A stretch of 64,000 nucleotides of DNA from Armatimonadetes bacterium Uphvl-Ar1 (GCA_002162075.1 CP021423.1:248001-312000), one strand, 5' to 3'; positions 42,045-52,324 are shown, counted from the first letter of the stretch. Numbers and translations: made by a program. The notes: a model not told the origin generated them from the letters alone.

Positions 42045-44285
42045 TTAGGCGGCTTTCCACGGTTCTTGTTGGACAGCTTGCGGAATGATTCCGCGCTTGT
42101 GAATGACTTGGCAGAACGTGGCGAAGAGTTCTGCATCAATTTCTCCTCGCTCGGAGATTTCGTTCATGATGTTGAGAACTTTGTCGAGTTCCATTCCAGT
42201 GCGGTAGGCACGGGTTGAAGTCATTGCGTCAAAGATATCGGCGATGGCGGAAATGCGGACAAGCACAGGGATTTCTTCGCCTTTGAGTTGATCTGGATAT
42301 CCTCGACCATCGAGTCGTTCGTGGTGCCAGCGCACGATGGGGAGACATTCCCGGAACATCTCGATGTTGCCGATGATGTTAACGCCGTACTCGGGGTGTT
42401 TTTTGATGATGTCGTATTCGGCGTCGGTGAGGCGATCTGGTTTGGTAAGGATTGCGTCGGGAATTCCGATTTTGCCTACGTCGTGAACGAGGGTGCCGAG
42501 TTCGAGGATTCGGCGCTCGTATGGACCGAGTCCAATTGCTTCGCCGAGCCAGAGGCTGTATTGCATGACGCGTTCGGAGTGACCTGCCGTATACGGATCC
42601 TTGGCTTCAACAGCTTTGACGAGTGATTTGACGACACTTTCGAGGTTCTTCTCGAGTTCGGCGAGGGCGTCGGCGAGGAGTTTGTTTTTGTGATTGACTT
42701 CGCCGTAGGCGGTTTCGACTTCCCGCTTTGCGATGACGGTTGCGGTGAGGTCAACGGTGAAGGCGAGCATTTGCCGGCAAACTCCATCAGTATCGTAGAC
42801 GGGAACGGCTCGAGTTTCAACGTGGAGGGCGGGTTCGCCGGGCTTTGCGATTCGATATTGAACTTGGAACGGTTTTGCCTGTTTGACGGCTTCTGTGATC
42901 TTCTCGACGGTGGCTTCTCGTTCATCGGGGTGTATGGCATCCGCAAGGAGGTCGGGATGGAAGTCAGTTTGAGTGGGCAGAATTCCGATCTGCTTTTTCC
43001 ATTCAGCGTTTGCGAAGGTGATTTTTCCGTTTTCGATGACGAAGAGACCGATGGGAAGGTTTTCGATCAGACTGGACAGTTGGGCTTGGATTGAGCCAGT
43101 GTTCTCGAGGTTTTGGGAGATACGAATTTCTTGATTGGCTGTATATCGCACCAGGACGATTGTTGAAATGCTCAGGAGAAAGATTCCGATAAAGAGGCGA
43201 AGATTTGCTGATGACTGACCTTCTTGGAGTCCATTCATCCGCTCGATGCTGGCGGATTGGAGCCTTGCGAGGGATTCAACTGATTTCTCGGCTTTTGAGA
43301 TTGAAGATGACGTTGGGTTTGCGATCGCTTCTTTGAAAGTATCTGCGATTTGTCCGTAATTGTTGCTCGTGAGCTTGTGTTCGAGATCGCTCTGAACGGT
43401 CACATTGGGGATTCCTCCGCTTTGTATCGTGTTGAGGACTTTGGTGGTGAGGGAAGTGAGAGCTTGATTGGCGGTGACTTTGTTATGGGTTTGGACTAAT
43501 TCAATGTTTCTGAGATGGGATTGCCCCATTTCAAAGGCGATTCCGAGAACGACGGCTACGAGGAAGATTTCAGCGACAATTCTGCGATGGGGTGAGCTTT
43601 TCCAGACTTCGCCTTGGCGAACGCTTTGTGTGATCGGTCCTGACGCAAGCCAGGCCATTCCGATGCAGACGGCAATGACGATTGCGAGTGTGACTTGAAA
43701 TTTTTGGAGGAGTTCGAGATCGCCGAGGTTGATTTTATTGGCGTCTGAATCGACGGCAACGACTCCGACCAATTGGGAGTGGTTATTGAATATAGGAGCA
43801 TAAGCAGAGAACCAGGTGCCCCAACGATCGGAATGCGAGGAGTCCGTAAAAATGCTCGTCCGAGCGGTTACGGCTTGGGTAAGTTCGGTTGGGATTTCAT
43901 CGGCGGGATCGAGGAGATTTGACTTGGATTGTTCAGACCCTTGTGAGCTGGCATCGACGATGAAATGATATTGGGGTCCAACTTGCTTGAGAATTGAAAT
44001 GTGGGTGACGTTCTTTGTGGCAGTTACGATTTTCTCAAGTCGATCGGTTTCGGTTTGAAATTGGGGGGTGTTGGTTTGTGTCGGCTCGTTGAGGCTGGCG
44101 ATGTTTTCCGGATCTACTTGCAGGGCGGCTAGCTCGGCTACGGTTTGAAGATAGGAATTGATCTGGCGGAAATAGTTTTCCCGGGCACCGGTGTAGAGGA
44201 TATATGAGCAACTGAGGCCAAGGACGAGAAAGCCAGCAGCGAGTGAGAGAAAGACGGTGATTCGGGAGGTGCCTTTTGGGTGCAA
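42045..44285 (-). CDS. HD-GYP signalling protein with periplasmic sensor and PAS domain
   Basis: 746 residues. Layout: membrane helix (about 10-30), periplasmic sensor region (to about 200, with the dCACHE-like DRWGTWFSAYAPIFNNHSQLVGVVAVD), membrane helix, further extracytoplasmic region (to about 360), another helix, PAS domain (about 400-510), then an HD-GYP domain: AGHSERVMQYSLWLGEAIGLG, LVHDVGKIGIPD, HPEYGVNII, RWHHERLDGRGYP. The catalytic HD and the GYP signature are intact, so c-di-GMP hydrolysis is expected. Start TTG at 44285. The adjacent PilZ protein is the likely readout. Confidence 0.92.
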   Translation of the reverse strand: MHPKGTSRITVFLSLAAGFLVLGLSCSYILYTGARENYFRQINSYLQTVAELAALQVDPENIASLNEPTQTNTPQFQTETDRLEKIVTATKNVTHISILKQVGPQYHFIVDASSQGSEQSKSNLLDPADEIPTELTQAVTARTSIFTDSSHSDRWGTWFSAYAPIFNNHSQLVGVVAVDSDANKINLGDLELLQKFQVTLAIVIAVCIGMAWLASGPITQSVRQGEVWKSSPHRRIVAEIFLVAVVLGIAFEMGQSHLRNIELVQTHNKVTANQALTSLTTKVLNTIQSGGIPNVTVQSDLEHKLTSNNYGQIADTFKEAIANPTSSSISKAEKSVESLARLQSASIERMNGLQEGQSSANLRLFIGIFLLSISTIVLVRYTANQEIRISQNLENTGSIQAQLSSLIENLPIGLFVIENGKITFANAEWKKQIGILPTQTDFHPDLLADAIHPDEREATVEKITEAVKQAKPFQVQYRIAKPGEPALHVETRAVPVYDTDGVCRQMLAFTVDLTATVIAKREVETAYGEVNHKNKLLADALAELEKNLESVVKSLVKAVEAKDPYTAGHSERVMQYSLWLGEAIGLGPYERRILELGTLVHDVGKIGIPDAILTKPDRLTDAEYDIIKKHPEYGVNIIGNIEMFRECLPIVRWHHERLDGRGYPDQLKGEEIPVLVRISAIADIFDAMTSTRAYRTGMELDKVLNIMNEISERGEIDAELFATFCQVIHKRGIIPQAVQQEPWKAA

Positions 44286-44369
44286 AGTTGTGAGGTGTCC
44301 TTGATCCTAGTAGATGTATTGGCATAAATTGAGGATTCCCTAAGGGATGAGATTTTGAAGGAAGAAAAT

Positions 44370-44406
44370 TAAAGTGGGCCGAGAGGTTTTCTCTCGGCCC
44401 ACTTTG
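44370..44406 (-). terminator. Rho-independent terminator of the copper-amine-oxidase-N-like gene
   Basis: AAAGTGGGCCGAGAG, loop GTTTT, CTCTCGGCCCACTTT: a perfect 15-bp stem. On the minus strand it is followed by AATTTTCTTCC. Confidence 0.9.
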
Positions 44407-44428
44407 GGATTTTGGAATGGTGCTCGGC

Positions 44429-45793
44429 TTATTTCCGGGCAGTGGATTGGATGAGTACGTGTCCGGTGTTGGGATCGTATTGGATATCCAGGTTGAGGGC
44501 TTGGGTCATGAAACTCAAAGGAATCATTGATCGGCCCTTTTCAATGAACGGAGCGACTTCAAGGAAGACGCTTTGCCCATTGACCTTGGCATTGGGATCA
44601 CCGATTCGGAACCAGATTTGCTGACCATCGGCGAGGCTGTCCACTTCTTTGGTTGCGTGAGTCCACTTGACGTCACCACCAAACCCTTCCATCAGATGGC
44701 GGAATGGACTAAGCGGAATCCCGTTGGTGATTCGCGGAGAGACATCGAAGTTGATTTTTTCTCCGCCAACGAAGAGGTCGAAGTGATTCGTGTCCGGAAG
44801 TCGTCGACCGGGAGCGATTGCTAGCGGCTTCAGCTTGGCTTCTGGTTCGACTTTTGTGTCTTCGGGTTTCGTGTTGAGGACGACTAAGTCGTTTGGCTTG
44901 GCTGGGTCGTTCGTGATGACCACGTTCGCAGGTTTGGAAGCGTTTGTGTTTGCTTTTTCACCGGCATTGGGGTCAATCGCTTTTTGACCAGTGGCGGTAC
45001 CAGTTCCAGAATTTGCCTTCGTGGGGTTGCCGCTCTTGGTGACATTGGCGTTCATGGGAACCGAGACCTTGGTGCCTTCGACCTTTGGGGTTTCGGCGGG
45101 CTTTTCGGTTGGTTCGGTTGGTTTGGTACCGAGAGCGTCGGGATTTCGTCGCTTGGTGCGTCCGCCGGGGTTGTCCACGAAAATGCGGAGCTTTTCGGTT
45201 CGGAAGCTTGCGTTGGCGTCATCGACGACCCATGCTTGAACTTCGTGCCATCCGTTGGTGACGTTCATGGTGTCCCATCGGTAGGTGTAGGGCGGGAAGT
45301 TCTTAAGGATTTTGAATTCGTCGTTGACGAAGAAGCTGACGTAGACGTTTTTGAGTTTGCTTCGGAATCCGACTTCGATGTTGACGATGCCTTGGCTTCG
45401 GCTATCGGGTTTTGGGGAAACGAAATACGCTGGCCCATCGCCGGATCGGTCAATTTTGAATTCAGAGTTTTCGGTACCGAGAAGCTTTCCGGAGGCATCA
45501 AACAGTCGGATTTCGACTTTGTTGTTGCCTGATTCGAGGGCAGCTACGTCGATGTCGAAGGCGGTTTCTCCGGAATCGAATTGATCGGAGACGGCCTTCG
45601 ACGCGATGGAGACGCCGTTGATCCGAAGTTCGACAACAGCGGCCCGAGCCTTGTCGTACTTGACGGTGATGGTCTTGTTGTTGGCGGCGCGGTCGATCAT
45701 GATCGAGGCGTCGACAAAGCTGGCTTGTGCTGCGATTGCGCTCATTACGAGTGCGGCGCAGATCAAGAGTTTGGATTTCATTCCTTTCCTCAT
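44429..45793 (-). CDS. Exported protein with copper amine oxidase N-terminal-like domain
   Basis: 454 residues with a signal peptide (LLICAALVMSAIAAQA). A central Ig-like region (GPAYFVSPKPDSRSQGIVNIEV, YRWDTMNVTNGWHEVQAWVVDD) is followed by a Pro/Thr/Lys-rich linker of about 100 residues. The C-terminal 110 residues match the copper amine oxidase N1 stalk domain (FDVSPRITNGIPLSPFRHLMEGFGGDVKW, then RSMIPLSFMTQALNLDIQYD), a domain used for cell-surface binding. No copper catalytic domain is present, so it is a surface-binding protein, not an oxidase. Confidence 0.75.
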   Translation of the reverse strand: MRKGMKSKLLICAALVMSAIAAQASFVDASIMIDRAANNKTITVKYDKARAAVVELRINGVSIASKAVSDQFDSGETAFDIDVAALESGNNKVEIRLFDASGKLLGTENSEFKIDRSGDGPAYFVSPKPDSRSQGIVNIEVGFRSKLKNVYVSFFVNDEFKILKNFPPYTYRWDTMNVTNGWHEVQAWVVDDANASFRTEKLRIFVDNPGGRTKRRNPDALGTKPTEPTEKPAETPKVEGTKVSVPMNANVTKSGNPTKANSGTGTATGQKAIDPNAGEKANTNASKPANVVITNDPAKPNDLVVLNTKPEDTKVEPEAKLKPLAIAPGRRLPDTNHFDLFVGGEKINFDVSPRITNGIPLSPFRHLMEGFGGDVKWTHATKEVDSLADGQQIWFRIGDPNAKVNGQSVFLEVAPFIEKGRSMIPLSFMTQALNLDIQYDPNTGHVLIQSTARK

Positions 45794-45952
45794 CCCAATT
45801 TCCTTTTGGATGGGCTGGTTGTTTTTTAGTTCAACGAGCGCATCCGGTTGACATACGCTATCCCAGTGAAGCGCATATCTTCTCTACTATATCCGGTCCT
45901 TTTCGTGGGTTGCTCAGGTTTTTTGTTGTCTTTTGCTTAAAAGCGCAATAAT

Positions 45953-47147
45953 ATGGGGACACAACGGCTCATGGAACATCGATTTACGGACGTAGCTTTG
46001 GACTTTGAGCGGTTAAATGAATGGCGCGCGGAGGGGAACGTCTGTCGTTTTTCGGGACATCGTTGGAAGAATGGGGTTTGGGATCATGAGGTCCGGATGT
46101 ATCGTCCGGCAAGCGGAGAGATTGTTTCTCAGGACACATATTATTTGGAGGTCACAGGGGACGATGCGGGCGCACCGGATGATGCTTACGGGCAGGCCCT
46201 AGCGGACGCTTTAAGATTGCCGGTCGCGCTCCTTTTTGGGATTCCGAATCAGTCGATTTGGAATATGCGTGAGGACGATCTTATTGCTCACTCATTTGAA
46301 CAATATGTGGAGCATGGTGACCCAGAGTGGCCTTTGCTGGTGCCAATGGTTCGGAGTGTGAGTTGCGCAATTGATGTGATTGCGGAGTGGAGTTTTGAGC
46401 GATTTCGGAAAGTTATTGTGGGGGGGGCGAGCAAGCGGGGTTGGACGAGTTGGCTTATCGCTCAATTAGATGATCCACGGGTAGTGGGCATTGTTCCGGT
46501 TGTTTTTGACAATTTGAATATGACGGCTCAGCTAGAAAACCAGAATCGAGTTTGGGGGGCGTTGAGCCCGATGTTGGAGGATTACACACGTCGGCGGTTG
46601 CATGAGTTGGCGTCAACTCCGGGTGGCGAGGCGCTGGTGCGGTTTGTTGATCCTTGGACGGGTTTGGGGGTTCAGCGCGTTCCGGCTTTAGTTGTGAGCG
46701 GGAGTAATGATCCGTTTTGGACGGTTGATGCGGGGCGAGTTTTTTATCGCGGATTGCCTGCGGGGTCGGCAATGCAAGTTGTGGGGAACATGGGGCATTC
46801 GATTGGGGGTTGGGAGTATCGGCTCTCGACGGTGGGGGCGTTTTGTGCACGGTGTGCGGGGGTGGGGTTTTCCCACGGGCAGAATTTGAGTTGGTGGATG
46901 AGGCGGACGGTTTGCGCATTCGGGACGGTCGGACTTGGTGCCTCGGGCGATCCGGGTTTGGGGCGGGGTGAGTGAGACGAAGATTTTTACGCAGAGCGAG
47001 TTTTTTGTGGATTTGCTGAGTGAGCCGGAGGTGTTTATTCGGCGTCGGGAGGGGTATGCGCAGGCGGTATGGATGGAGATGGAGTTTGAGGGGGATGTGG
47101 GGGCGGTTCGGGTGACGAGTCCGGCGGGGATTGTTCAGGGGTTGTAG
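45953..47147 (+). CDS. PhoPQ-activated pathogenicity-related (PqaA) family protein (two one-base frame breaks)
   Basis: An alpha/beta-hydrolase-fold protein. VIVGGASKRGWTSWL (residues about 165-179) and the ELENQNRVWG region are the family signature. The first frame is sound to about LSTVGAF. Then the frame slips: GGVFPRAEFELVDEADGLRIRDGR in the -1 frame, and again later: AGVSETKIFTQSEFFVDLLSEPEVFI in the next -1 frame, ending at TAG 47147. Adding one base in 46835-46874 and one in 46960-46968 gives about 398 residues. Function is unproven; the original member was PhoPQ-activated. Start ATG 45953 or 45971. Confidence 0.8.
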
Positions 47148-47149
47148 AT

Positions 47150-47188
47150 GACCTCACCCCCTCTCCATTAAAGCGGGGAGGGGGGAGA
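47150..47188. repeat. Palindromic repeat, copy between PqaA-like gene and queF
   Basis: ACCTCACCCCCTCTCCATTAAAGCGGGGAGGGGGGAG. A shorter version of 48153-48197, lacking the CTAACCCC segment. It lies just past the stop codon of the upstream gene and may also act as a transcript terminator. Confidence 0.8.
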
Positions 47189-47217
47189 AGACAATCCATT
47201 TCCGCGTCAGGTTTTGA

Positions 47218-47564
47218 CTATTTGGTACCGGTTTCGGCGGTGATGATGCTGGAGATGCCGCCGCGGACGGCGAATTTTCCGGTGATGCGCATCCAGCGGG
47301 GGTTGCAGGCGGCGGAGAGTTCGTCGAGAAGTCGGTTGGTGACGGCTTCGTAGAAAATGCCTTGATCGCGGAAGGAGTGGTAGTAATACTTGAGAGATTT
47401 CAGCTCGATACACGATTGGTCGGGGATGTATTCGAGTTCGATGGTTGCGAAATCGGGAAGTCCGGTCTTGGGGCAGACAGATGTGAATTCGGGGCACGAG
47501 TGGTGGATGATGAAATCGCGTTGGGGGCGGGGTTGGGGAAGGTTTCCAGGATTTCTTGGCTCAT
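47218..47564 (-). CDS. queF: NADPH-dependent 7-cyano-7-deazaguanine reductase QueF (one-base frame break)
   Basis: Reduces preQ0 to preQ1 in queuosine synthesis. ATG 47564 begins [14 protein letters not shown], then the frame slips at the five-base G/C run 47523-47527; adding one base gives [25 protein letters not shown], where [12 protein letters not shown] holds the catalytic Cys (first Cys), and [15 protein letters not shown] follows. About 115 residues, the short YkvM-like form. The ESKSLK motif of the family appears as [16 protein letters not shown]. Other queuosine genes are not in this window. Confidence 0.92.
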
Positions 47565-47607
47565 GCAATGAGTTTACTTTTTGAGTTGGTTTGGGTTCGG
47601 GAATGAA

Positions 47608-47645
47608 AAGCCCCCCGTCGGATCAGAGGTCGAACGGGGGGCTGA
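47608..47645 (-). terminator. Rho-independent terminator of the OsmC-type gene
   Basis: AGCCCCCCGT...ACGGGGGGCT stem; on the minus strand it is followed by TTTTC. It starts 10 bases past the stop codon of the OsmC-type gene. Confidence 0.8.
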
Positions 47646-47654
47646 ATCAATGAA

Positions 47655-48079
47655 TTAGCTGTTCAAGGTTGCTTCGAGGGTGATTTCTGCATTCAGAACT
47701 TTGCTGACGGGGCAGTTAGCCTTTGCTTCAGCGGCAGCGGCTTGGAATTGCTCTTCGGTCGCGCCGGGGATGGTGGCGTTGAGGGTGAGGTGGATTTGCG
47801 TGATCGCGAATCCTGCCTCTTGCTTGACGACCGTGACTTGAGCGGACGTTTCGATTTTGTCAGCGGTGAGGTTGTGTCCACCGAGAACGGCGGAGAGCGC
47901 CATGCTAAAACATCCGGCATGGGCGGCGCCGATGAGTTCTTCGGGTTGGTGCCATGTCCTTCTTCGAACCGCGAGGTGAAGGAGTAGGGGGCGTTGTTGA
48001 GGGTGTTTGTTTCGGTGGAGACGGTTCCTTTTCCGTCGAGAATTCCGCCTTGCCAGATTGCGCTACCGGTGCGTACCAT
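47655..48079 (-). CDS. OsmC/Ohr-family peroxiredoxin-like protein (one-base frame break)
   Basis: A thiol peroxidase or hydroperoxide-resistance protein. MVRTGSAIWQGGILDGKGTVS opens the frame and NPEELIGAAHAGCFSMALSAVLG follows after adding one base at 47943-47945; the AAHAGCFSMALS motif carries the first catalytic Cys (near residue 57), and NCPVSKVLNAEI near residue 125 the second. About 142 residues, normal. The LEEGHGTNPEELI segment fits the OsmC subfamily. It sits upstream of queF on the same strand. Confidence 0.88.
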
Positions 48080-48152
48080 AGTTTTGCTAGGTTACCGGGT
48101 GGTGATGTTAAGGCTTGGGCGGAAAGCAAGAGTTTTAGAGCAAATAGACAAT

Positions 48153-48197
48153 AACCTCACCCCCTAACCCCCTCTCCATTAAAACGGAGAGGGGGAG
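48153..48197. repeat. Palindromic repeat, copy beside the GHL10 gene stop
   Basis: ACCTCACCCCCTAACCCCCTCTCCATTAAAACGGAGAGGGGG. Same element as 9812-9853, here in its longest and most symmetric form. It lies immediately next to the GHL10 stop codon. Confidence 0.85.
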
Positions 48198-48198
48198 A

Positions 48199-49964
48199 CT
48201 AGAATCCTGTGCCGGGGGCGCCTTCAAATGTTGGGAATGGGGGTTCTCTGAATCCTCGGCGGTCGAAATCGGCGCGTTGGGCGCGGACGGTTTCGAGGAG
48301 GCCAGGGATTTGGTAGGGGGCCCTCTTTTTGGTTCGGAAGGCTTGGGCGAAAGTTGGCCAGAAGTCATCGATGTTATGAGAGAGATCGAAGACCATGACG
48401 CCTTGGGTAGTGGCGGTGGCGGCTTGGAGAGCGGGTTGGATTTTGGCGGGTTCCGGGAAGAAGTCGGAGATCATGATTCCGGCGACGGTCCAGGATTGGT
48501 CTCGGGCGACGCGGTTGGAGAGGATTCCGCCGGCTTCGACGGTTCGTCCGGGAGCGGCACCATTGGCGATGGCTTCGATGACAGTGCCGTTGGGGTAGTA
48601 GCAGCCAGTGATGAGCAAGTCAAGGTTGGCGCCCATGCCCGTTTTTCGGTATGCGTTGGTGAGAAAGGGGAATCCGGCGTTGAGGTCGGGACTGGCGTAG
48701 TTGTTGCCGTATCGCTGGTAATCGCCGTACCAAGAACCGGCATAGATGCCAAAGAGGGCGTCGGGGCGATGATTTTTGACATGGCGGCGGGCTTCGGCGG
48801 TCCAGTTGGTGAGGGTTTGGGCGCGGAAGGTGAGCCAAGCGTCGTAGAGGCGTCCGGGTTGAAGGCGGGGTGTGAGGGATGGAGTATAGGAATAGGTGAA
48901 GACGTCGTCGGGCCAGTTCACTTTTTGATTGACGGCTTTTTCGAAAAGGGATTTTGTGAGATCGGAGAAGTCGGTATCGAGCCCACCATAGCGGAGGCGG
49001 TCGTCGTAGAGGAGGCCGTCTATGTCGTAGTTACCGGCGATTTCATCAATAAAGTCGTAGGTGCGTTGCTGAACCCGCTCGTCGTGGGGGTTCATCATCA
49101 GGGGAACTTGATTTTGGGAGTCCGCGATGCGGACATAGGTGGGTCTGGAGTTGACATTGATTCGGGCGGGATTGAGTCTGATCAGATCATCGGCGGCTTG
49201 ACCAGTGAAAACGAAGAGAGCGAGGCCGTTGAGGTCTTCGGGTTTGGTGTAAGTGAGTTCTCGGATAGCCCTGATTTTTCGACGGTGACGTAGAGGGCAT
49301 TTTCGGGAGCTTTTTCTGGACTCGTGTAGATGGCGATGGGTTTGCTTTCGGTGTTGGCGTCGAGGGTTGGAGAAATTTCGTGGTTCTGCCAGACGGGGAC
49401 AGGGATGTAGCGCACGGTTTGGAGGTCGGGGTTTTCGTACCCCCAGCCGGGCTTGAAGAATTGGTTGTCGGGTTTGCCGAAGTCGCGTTTACCGAAGGAG
49501 TGGCCCTCGGAAAAGGCATTGAGGGCGACAAAGAGGGACAGGTTGTGTTTTTTGGATTCGGTGACGAAGTGCTTGAGGGGGTCGAATCCGGCGGTCATTG
49601 AGGTGGCGCGCCAGGCGGTGATTTGCTCGGTGAGTTTGGAGGGATACATGGTGTATCCGTTGATCGGCTTGACGTCGAAGACGATTGTGTTGAACCCGAC
49701 TTCGGCGGCTTTGGCGCAGAGGGCGGCGATTTTCTCTTCGCTGTTCACGCGACCGAGGTTTGCGGTGGCGTCAACCCAAAGGATACGGGCTTGGAGATCC
49801 ATTCGGGCGGTGGTGGATTGGGCGATACCGTATTTGGCGAGTTGGTGATGGATTTGAACCGGAGGAAGGGCGAGAGGCGCGACGTACTCGAATCGCGATT
49901 CGGTGGAGATTTGGGTAGGGGTGACGTTTTGGGAAAGGAGTAGGGCGGCGATGCCAGTAAGCAT
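48199..49964 (-). CDS. GHL10-type putative glycoside hydrolase, exported (one-base frame break)
   Basis: A (beta/alpha)8-type family (DUF187/GHL10) of predicted glycosidases. From ATG 49964: signal peptide (MLTGIAALLLS), then ILWVDATANLGRVNSEEKIAALC and TIVFDVKPINGYTMYPSKL. The frame breaks at the five-base A/T run 49275-49279: VTVEK plus one base, then IRAIRELTYTKPEDLNGLALFV. The -1 frame carries MNPHDERVQQRTYDFIDEIAGNYDIDGLLYDDRLRYGG (active-region Asp residues near DIDGLLYDD) down to the stop at 48199. About 588 residues. CATAAT lies six bases before ATG 49964, matching the leaderless pattern. The substrate is unknown; probably cell-wall or exopolysaccharide. Confidence 0.82.
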
Positions 49965-49970
49965 CCTGTG

Positions 49971-49976
49971 ATTATG
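49971..49976 (-). promoter_or_regulatory. -10-like CATAAT, 6 nt before the GHL10 gene
   Basis: CATAAT, then six bases, then ATG on the minus strand, at the end of sufE. One mismatch from TATAAT. Confidence 0.4.
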
Positions 49977-50394
49977 CCAGCTTGAGGGCTTGGGCCTTGA
50001 TTTGTCGGACAAGGTTGGTGAGTCCGAGGGATTTGCCCATGCTGAGTTCGGGGCCGAAGGTTTTGGCGACGAGGTCTTCGTCGATCAGGTTGGCGAGGGC
50101 GGGGGGGTGGTTTTGAAGCCCTTCGAGCAGGAGTTGGGCCATCGCCATGGCAGAGAGCCCTTGGGGGTTATCCACGACGATTTGGATATCGAGGGTTGAC
50201 TGGGTGTTGAGGTTGACCCAGGTGTAGACCTCGGATTCACAACCGGGAACGCGGTTTTCGGCGGGGTAGGGTTTTTCGATGGCTGGGGGTTGGAACGATT
50301 TGCCCATATCGATAAGGACTTGCACTCGTTCGGCTCGGTCGTCGATGAGAGCGATGTTTTCGATAAATTCTTGGATGGGTTCTGGGTAGGGCAT
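49972..50394 (-). CDS. sufE: SufE-family cysteine desulfurase activator
   Basis: 140 residues. Carries persulfide sulfur from cysteine desulfurase SufS to the SufBCD scaffold. VPGCESEVYTWV near residue 49 holds the acceptor Cys; DNPQGLSAMAMAQLLLEGL and GPELSMGKSLGLTNLVRQIK complete the family pattern. It lies nine bases downstream of the rhodanese gene on the same strand, an operon of two sulfur-transfer proteins. Confidence 0.93.
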   Translation of the reverse strand: MPYPEPIQEFIENIALIDDRAERVQVLIDMGKSFQPPAIEKPYPAENRVPGCESEVYTWVNLNTQSTLDIQIVVDNPQGLSAMAMAQLLLEGLQNHPPALANLIDEDLVAKTFGPELSMGKSLGLTNLVRQIKAQALKLA

Positions 50395-50402
50395 TGAAGT
50401 AG

Positions 50403-51278
50403 TTACGGTTTTTCAATGGGGAGGCCGACGGAGTTGCCCCATTCTGTCCATGAGCCGTCGTAGTTTTTGACGTTTTCAAATCCGAGGAGATACTTGAGGG
50501 CGAACCAGGTGTGGGCGGAGCGTTCGCCGATGCGGCAGTAGGCAATTGTAGGCTCGGATGGGTTGAGATTTTGGGTGGTTTGGTAAAGCTCAGCGAGTTC
50601 GGAGAACGATTTGAACGTACCGTCTTCGGGGTTCACGGCTTTGGCCCAGGGGACGGACTTTGCGCCGGGGATGTGTCCGCTACGGAGGGCCCCTTCGTTG
50701 GGATAGTCGGCCATGTGGGTGCGGGCACCAGAGAATTCTTCGGGCGAGCGGACGTCAACGAGTTGGCCCTGCTTCTTGACATGTGCGATGACTTCATCGC
50801 GGAAAGCGCGAATGTGGGAATCATCACGTTCAGGAGCGGTGTAGGTGGAGTGGTTGGCGAAGGGGGCATCGGTAGAGAGGGGACGTTGCTCGTTGATCCA
50901 CTTGAGACGTCCACCATCCATGATGCTGCAGTTGGTATGCCCGAAGAGGTGGAACACCCAGAAGGCGTAGCAAGCCCACCAGTTGTTTTTGTCGCCGTAA
51001 AAGACAATGTGTGAGTCGGTTGTGGCACCGAGTCGGGACATAAGTTTTTCGAAGCCAGTTCGGTCAAGGTAGTCGCGGATGAGAGGGTCGTTGAGATCGA
51101 GTGTCCAATCGACTTCGAATGCGCCGGGGATGTGTCCGGAAGAATATAAAAGTGGATCTTCGTTTGACTCAACGATGATGACATTGGAGTTATCGAGATT
51201 TGCGGCAACCCAACCGGTTGAAACCAGCGCTTGGGGGTGGGCATAACCTTTGGGATTGTTGTCGTTGGACATATTCAA
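50403..51278 (-). CDS. Two-domain thiosulfate sulfurtransferase (rhodanese)
   Basis: 291 residues, tandem rhodanese domains as in SseA/TST. The active-site loop is [16 protein letters not shown] near residue 240 with the persulfide Cys. The N-terminal domain has [21 protein letters not shown] and lacks the Cys, as usual. The linker motif [28 protein letters not shown] is typical. Upstream of sufE, suggesting sulfur relay for Fe-S assembly. Start ATG at about 51272-51278. Confidence 0.92.
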   Translation of the reverse strand: MNMSNDNNPKGYAHPQALVSTGWVAANLDNSNVIIVESNEDPLLYSSGHIPGAFEVDWTLDLNDPLIRDYLDRTGFEKLMSRLGATTDSHIVFYGDKNNWWACYAFWVFHLFGHTNCSIMDGGRLKWINEQRPLSTDAPFANHSTYTAPERDDSHIRAFRDEVIAHVKKQGQLVDVRSPEEFSGARTHMADYPNEGALRSGHIPGAKSVPWAKAVNPEDGTFKSFSELAELYQTTQNLNPSEPTIAYCRIGERSAHTWFALKYLLGFENVKNYDGSWTEWGNSVGLPIEKP

Positions 51279-51341
51279 TATAGTGGCTGAAATTTGAGGA
51301 GTGGTATGGGAATGTGAGGATTTTTCGAAGGCAGGTTCGTC

Positions 51342-52280
51342 TTGACTGATGTGAATCGATTATGGATTTTGCTGGCGTGGGTTGTTCTTGGAGGTCTGTT
51401 GGGTGGCTGTAGTCAGGTGGAGAATCGAACTTCGGTGGGGGCAGACGGGGTGGTGAAGAAGTCGATTACGATTTCGGAAAATATGGCGGGGGCGATGGGC
51501 GGCGTTGAAATGACGGCGGAGTCGTTGCGGGCCAAATTGAAATTGCCGGGCGATGATTGGGAGTTTGACGATTTGAGTGACGAAGATGAGGTGAAGATTC
51601 GGGTTTCTAAGGTTTTTGACAGCTTGGAGTCGGCGGCGGTTGATTTTGAGTTAGCAGTATCAGAGGATCAGTCCGTTTTGGGTCGGTCTGAGTTTTTGGT
51701 GGGAGATGATGGAGCGGAATTTGTGGAGCGATATGCGATGAAGGTGCCGCTGCCAGCTGACGAGGTCGAAGCGGAAATTGTAGAGGGTGCGGCGAAGTTA
51801 CGCGAGGCGTGGACGATTGGTGAATTGACTGATGCGGAGTCGAGAAGATTGTCCGTTGCGGGTCGTGAAATTTTGATGAATGCGGTTTTTGGGCCGAGCG
51901 AGCCTTTGTTTCCGATTTTGGTAAGTTCTCCGGGGCGATTTGAGCGTGAGGTTCGATTGCGGTGTTTTGAGCCAATGACGGAGCTATTTTTGTCAGTTGA
52001 TGGGGTGAGTGAAGAGGAGACTCGGGGGATGGTGTTGAGTTTTTTCAAGGTTTTGGACACGGAGGAGGAGTTTGGTGGTACGGCTCCGAAGATTGAAATG
52101 GGTAACGAGGAAGAGGAAAAAACTGAGACAACTTACTCGATACAGGTTGTTTTTTCCTCGCCGAATTTGGTGGAAGGTAATGGACGTTTCGACGTATTTC
52201 AGGGCGAATACTTTTGGGATTTCTATTCGATGCGGTTGGAGACGAGCCCGATTGAGATGCGGGTGAAGTTTCGGCGTTGA
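51342..52280 (+). CDS. Putative lipoprotein of unknown function
   Basis: 312 residues with a lipoprotein signal peptide ending [11 protein letters not shown] (lipobox Cys near residue 23). The mature part is rich in Glu and Val with no recognised domain; alternating strands suggest beta structure. TTG 51342 or GTG 51351 as start. Divergent from the rhodanese gene; a possible operon with the downstream MarR gene is doubtful because that gene has its own promoter. Confidence 0.6.
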   Translation: MTDVNRLWILLAWVVLGGLLGGCSQVENRTSVGADGVVKKSITISENMAGAMGGVEMTAESLRAKLKLPGDDWEFDDLSDEDEVKIRVSKVFDSLESAAVDFELAVSEDQSVLGRSEFLVGDDGAEFVERYAMKVPLPADEVEAEIVEGAAKLREAWTIGELTDAESRRLSVAGREILMNAVFGPSEPLFPILVSSPGRFEREVRLRCFEPMTELFLSVDGVSEEETRGMVLSFFKVLDTEEEFGGTAPKIEMGNEEEEKTETTYSIQVVFSSPNLVEGNGRFDVFQGEYFWDFYSMRLETSPIEMRVKFRR

Positions 52281-52324
52281 GAAGGACGATTCCAGTCGAT
52301 TTAACATTGAATGGATTGATGGCG

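Noticed and set aside
48277-49293. 338-codon plus-strand open frame antisense to the GHL10 gene
   Set aside because: Gly/Val-rich shadow of a recognised protein on the other strand.
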